The translations under genes were made by a program, and so were the position numbers. 64,000 nt of DNA from Allodiplogaster sudhausi (Eukaryota; Nematoda; Chromadorea; Rhabditida; Diplogasteridae): contig CALZFC010000009.1 of NCBI GenBank assembly GCA_945643635.1, positions 4,507,501 through 4,571,500 on the forward strand, given 5' to 3'. Below the pieces are notes generated by a model. That model had not been told where the DNA came from. It was given only the letters and a program-made list of their open reading frames with translations, and did no database searches. This document shows positions 61,301-64,000 of the stretch, piece after piece (positions within the stretch are counted from its first letter, which is position 1; each line of letters begins with the position of its first letter).

Positions 61301-63357
61301 ATTAATGCAGCTTGAAATGGGCTTCCTGACAAATTTGAACAACCCAACAATTTTCAATTCATTCAACCAATTGCCCAGAACCACGTACGTAGCTGTGTCA
61401 AGTTAGCCTGAGAGGGGAAGGGGGGAGGCTGGCCTATTAGATAATCGTGCGGCTGAGATGTACAAAGGATTTGGACGCGCCGATTCCTGGAAGGAAGATG
61501 GAGAAACTACTTTAGTGAATAGGGAATTGGAACCGTTGGGCAATTTCTAGTAAAAGTGAAGAAAGTAAACGCGATAAAGAAGATAAAGAGAGGGAAACAC
61601 AAAGAAACAGAGAAGGGGAAGATGGACAAAGAATGGCAGCGAGCATCTCATCCGGCAAGTACGTGCAGGGAGGGGATAGAACGAAGCGTCTCTCTTTCTC
61701 TCCAAGTACAAACGGACTCGTCCGGTTGGGTGCATAAAGCAAAAGCAAGAAAACATATCCGAGACTAGCCGGTCCGCTGTCAACATCCGAAGCCGATCTA
61801 CCATAGAGAGAGAGACAGAGAGGGAGAGAGAGAGAGCGAGAGAGGGAGAGAGAGAGAGAAAGAGGGAGGGAAAGATAGAAGATAAGAGGAGGCACCTCGC
61901 GAGTACCACAATATCAACAATGAATAGAATATATAGAAGAATAGGAAACGTACCCTCTCGCACGAGCTCTTTTTTACAGTGTTTACCGCTGAAAAGGACA
62001 TTAACTGTCGAAACAGGAAGCAAATGTAATTATATTCTTCCGTAGAAGAGAAATTGCATGTGCTGTGCTTCCATGTTTGTGTACATCAACTTTCTCTATC
62101 ATGTTAATCGGAAAAAAGTCATGACAAAGGGCGAGGAAAAAATCCACTGACAAAATCTTATTGTTAGAAATTTCTGTAAAGAATACCGCGTAACCACGGT
62201 GATTGTTAGCCGAAATGTATATTTCTTTGCAATTAGTATTTGAACAAAAAGAGGCTACTCTATACATTTATAACTTCCAAAGCAGGGGATAAAAGGGGAT
62301 AAGCAATAGCTCTTTGCGACATATGAGTGGCCACTACTCTTCCGTCTCCCAGGCCACCAAAACAGACAAACGTCAGGCTCCCCAGACTCACATTTGTCAA
62401 ACTAGATGGAATTCCTGGCAACTGTATTCTCGATTAAGCCTTTTTGTATGATTATTAAAGTGGGTTAATAGAAAATTTTCTTACGTTCATTCAGTCGACA
62501 TGAGGGAACGGGTACAAAATACATAGTACTGAGTACGAGCATAGAATGTTTACATATGCCCGATGAAGTTCGAGCAGAGCGTTCAGACGCCAGCCTGCTT
62601 TCATAGTCAGATCTCTCGAATCCAGCGAGCGATTCTGGCCGTTCCCTATGGCCTGCCTCTTTGAAACATCCTTGTAGTACTTGCAAATATTATATCAGGT
62701 TGCAACGTACATATACTTGGCCGTGTTTTTTCATCAGCTCCTTTCCAAGGAATCTCCTCAAGCTCCTCTCTCTCGTGGATCCAAATGTCATTCGGATAAG
62801 CGTGTTAAGAAGGCTCAAATAGAAAAATAAGAAGAGATTGAAAAGCCAAACGACGATACAATTGGCGCCTTACACGTGCCCACGCCTTGCGAGGCCAGGA
62901 ATAGAAGAGCTTACCTTCGGATACATTCTGGCTGCTCTCACTCTCACTCTCTCTCTTTTTTTCTCTGTTCTCTCTCTCTCGTTCTCTCTCATTCTTCTCT
63001 CTTTCTCTTTCTCTTGCCCCCTCTCTCTTTCTCTCTCTCACTCTTACTCCATCCTTTGCTCTCTGGCTCGCATGGAATCCTCTAAATCACAGGATCTTGA
63101 ATATCACACCTATATCACAAACGTCTCTCTCCCTCCCTCTCTCTCTCTCTGCCTCTCTCTCTCTCCGTCTTCCCTTGGACTTATACCGCTATGTGGTAAG
63201 TGCTGATGGAGGCAGCCCCTCCTCGCCCAGATGCCGCGCGAATGCTGCACACCTCCGAAGTGCCTTCACGGATAATCTACATGGCAGAGTGTGTATATCT
63301 GCGCACATGTCCGAGCGAACCAGGAAGGAATCAGAAGGAGATGCAGAAAAAAGAATG

Positions 63358-63358
63358 A

Positions 63359-63422
<64 letters not shown>

Positions 63423-63474
63423 GGTGAGAGAGAGAAAGAGAGAGAGAGAGGGCGAGAGAGAGAGAGAGAGAGAA
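63358..63474. repeat. (GA)n tract, longest in the window
   Basis: About 117 bp of GA dinucleotides with a few AAGA, GGTGAG and GGCGAG interruptions. Confidence 0.95.
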
Positions 63475-64000
63475 GAGAGAAAGCAAAAGGAAAAACGGAT
63501 CGAAAGATAAGAAGTAACAGAGAGAATCAGAGGATCAGAGAAGCGCAGAATATGTAGCCGCTATTAAAGGCATCATGGAGAGCTGGGCCGATTGAATTAT
63601 CATCCACTCTTGAAGAGCAGAAGGCTAATGAGCTGCATAATCGGAGCACTTTGAGAGGACAAGAAGGAGATGGGAATATTGTGATAGATGGAAAGAGTAA
63701 TGAAGGAAAGTAAACGGGCAGAATGAGAAAAAAAACATTGTTATAATGAGAGAACGCGGCAAAGAGAAAGGAAGAAGAAAATAGAGACAGAAATAGACAC
63801 AGGGATTTAGTTCAGGAAAAAACTGTGTTAGGATGTGTTCATAAAAGTGTCAGAATTCTATTTCCATTGGAAACAATTTTGAAAATGCTCCGTTCAAATA
63901 GTTTTTGTTGTTGTTGAGGAATTGTATAAATGCCTTAAATGAATTATTTTTTAACTGAGCGATTAGAATCGAACAACAAGAGCAGCACCAATTGGCTGAA

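Larger units (their letters stand above)
57568..64000. other. Upstream region of the Ras-like gene, no gene recognised
   Basis: About 6.4 kb. CT tract at 58286-58331, GA blocks at 59510-59610, 59760-59845, 60280-60370, 60960-61080 and 61800-61870, a CT block at 62935-63055, and the longest GA run at 63358-63474. All open frames over 70 codons are either repeat-encoded or featureless. The promoter and any 5' UTR exon of the minus-strand Ras-like gene should lie near 57.6-58.2 kb. Confidence 0.7.

Overview
This is eukaryotic, intron-rich DNA from an invertebrate animal. Coding exons are GC-rich with short AT-rich introns (often 50-120 bp, GT-AG with a few GC-AG), and the intergenic and large-intron DNA is filled with (CT)n/(GA)n tracts. 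No sequence here fixes the phylum. Variable splice acceptors, a DYRK1 kinase, a RASD-type Ras, and AG-NNN-ATG starts that resemble trans-splice sites fit a worm-like or other invertebrate lineage, but that is inference. I found no viral, bacterial, CRISPR or tRNA feature.

Layout. (1) 1-12238, + strand: ATG2, the bridge-like autophagy lipid-transfer protein. It is reconstructed as 44 exons in one continuous frame of about 2,305 residues, and the window begins at or within a few codons of its start. (2) 12239-20514: no supported gene; CT/GA tracts and a 198-bp palindromic MITE. (3) 20515-44731, + strand: a DYRK1/minibrain-family kinase of about 996 residues in 20 exons, with 11.5-kb and 5.9-kb introns upstream of the catalytic exons. 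The 11.5-kb intron carries two members of a Tc1-type foldback family, one of them an almost perfect 1.23-kb palindrome. (4) 44732-49186: kinase 3' flank and spacer. (5) 49187-50755 and 51916-53269, + strand: two tandem tetraspanin genes with matching eight-exon structures. (6) 54337-57567, - strand: a Dexras1/Rhes-like small GTPase ending in the CaaX box CVIS, convergent with the second tetraspanin and with an unusual G3 motif. (7) 57568-64000: spacer dominated by GA/CT tracts, no gene recognised.

The genes do not form an obvious pathway: autophagosome lipid supply, kinase signalling, membrane organisation and Ras-like signalling are adjacent without a functional link visible in the sequence. 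The most unusual material is non-genic: three kinds of terminal-inverted-repeat element (8-bp target duplications in two, TA in the third) and long polypurine/polypyrimidine blocks. All exon boundaries were read by eye from splice signals and frame continuity.
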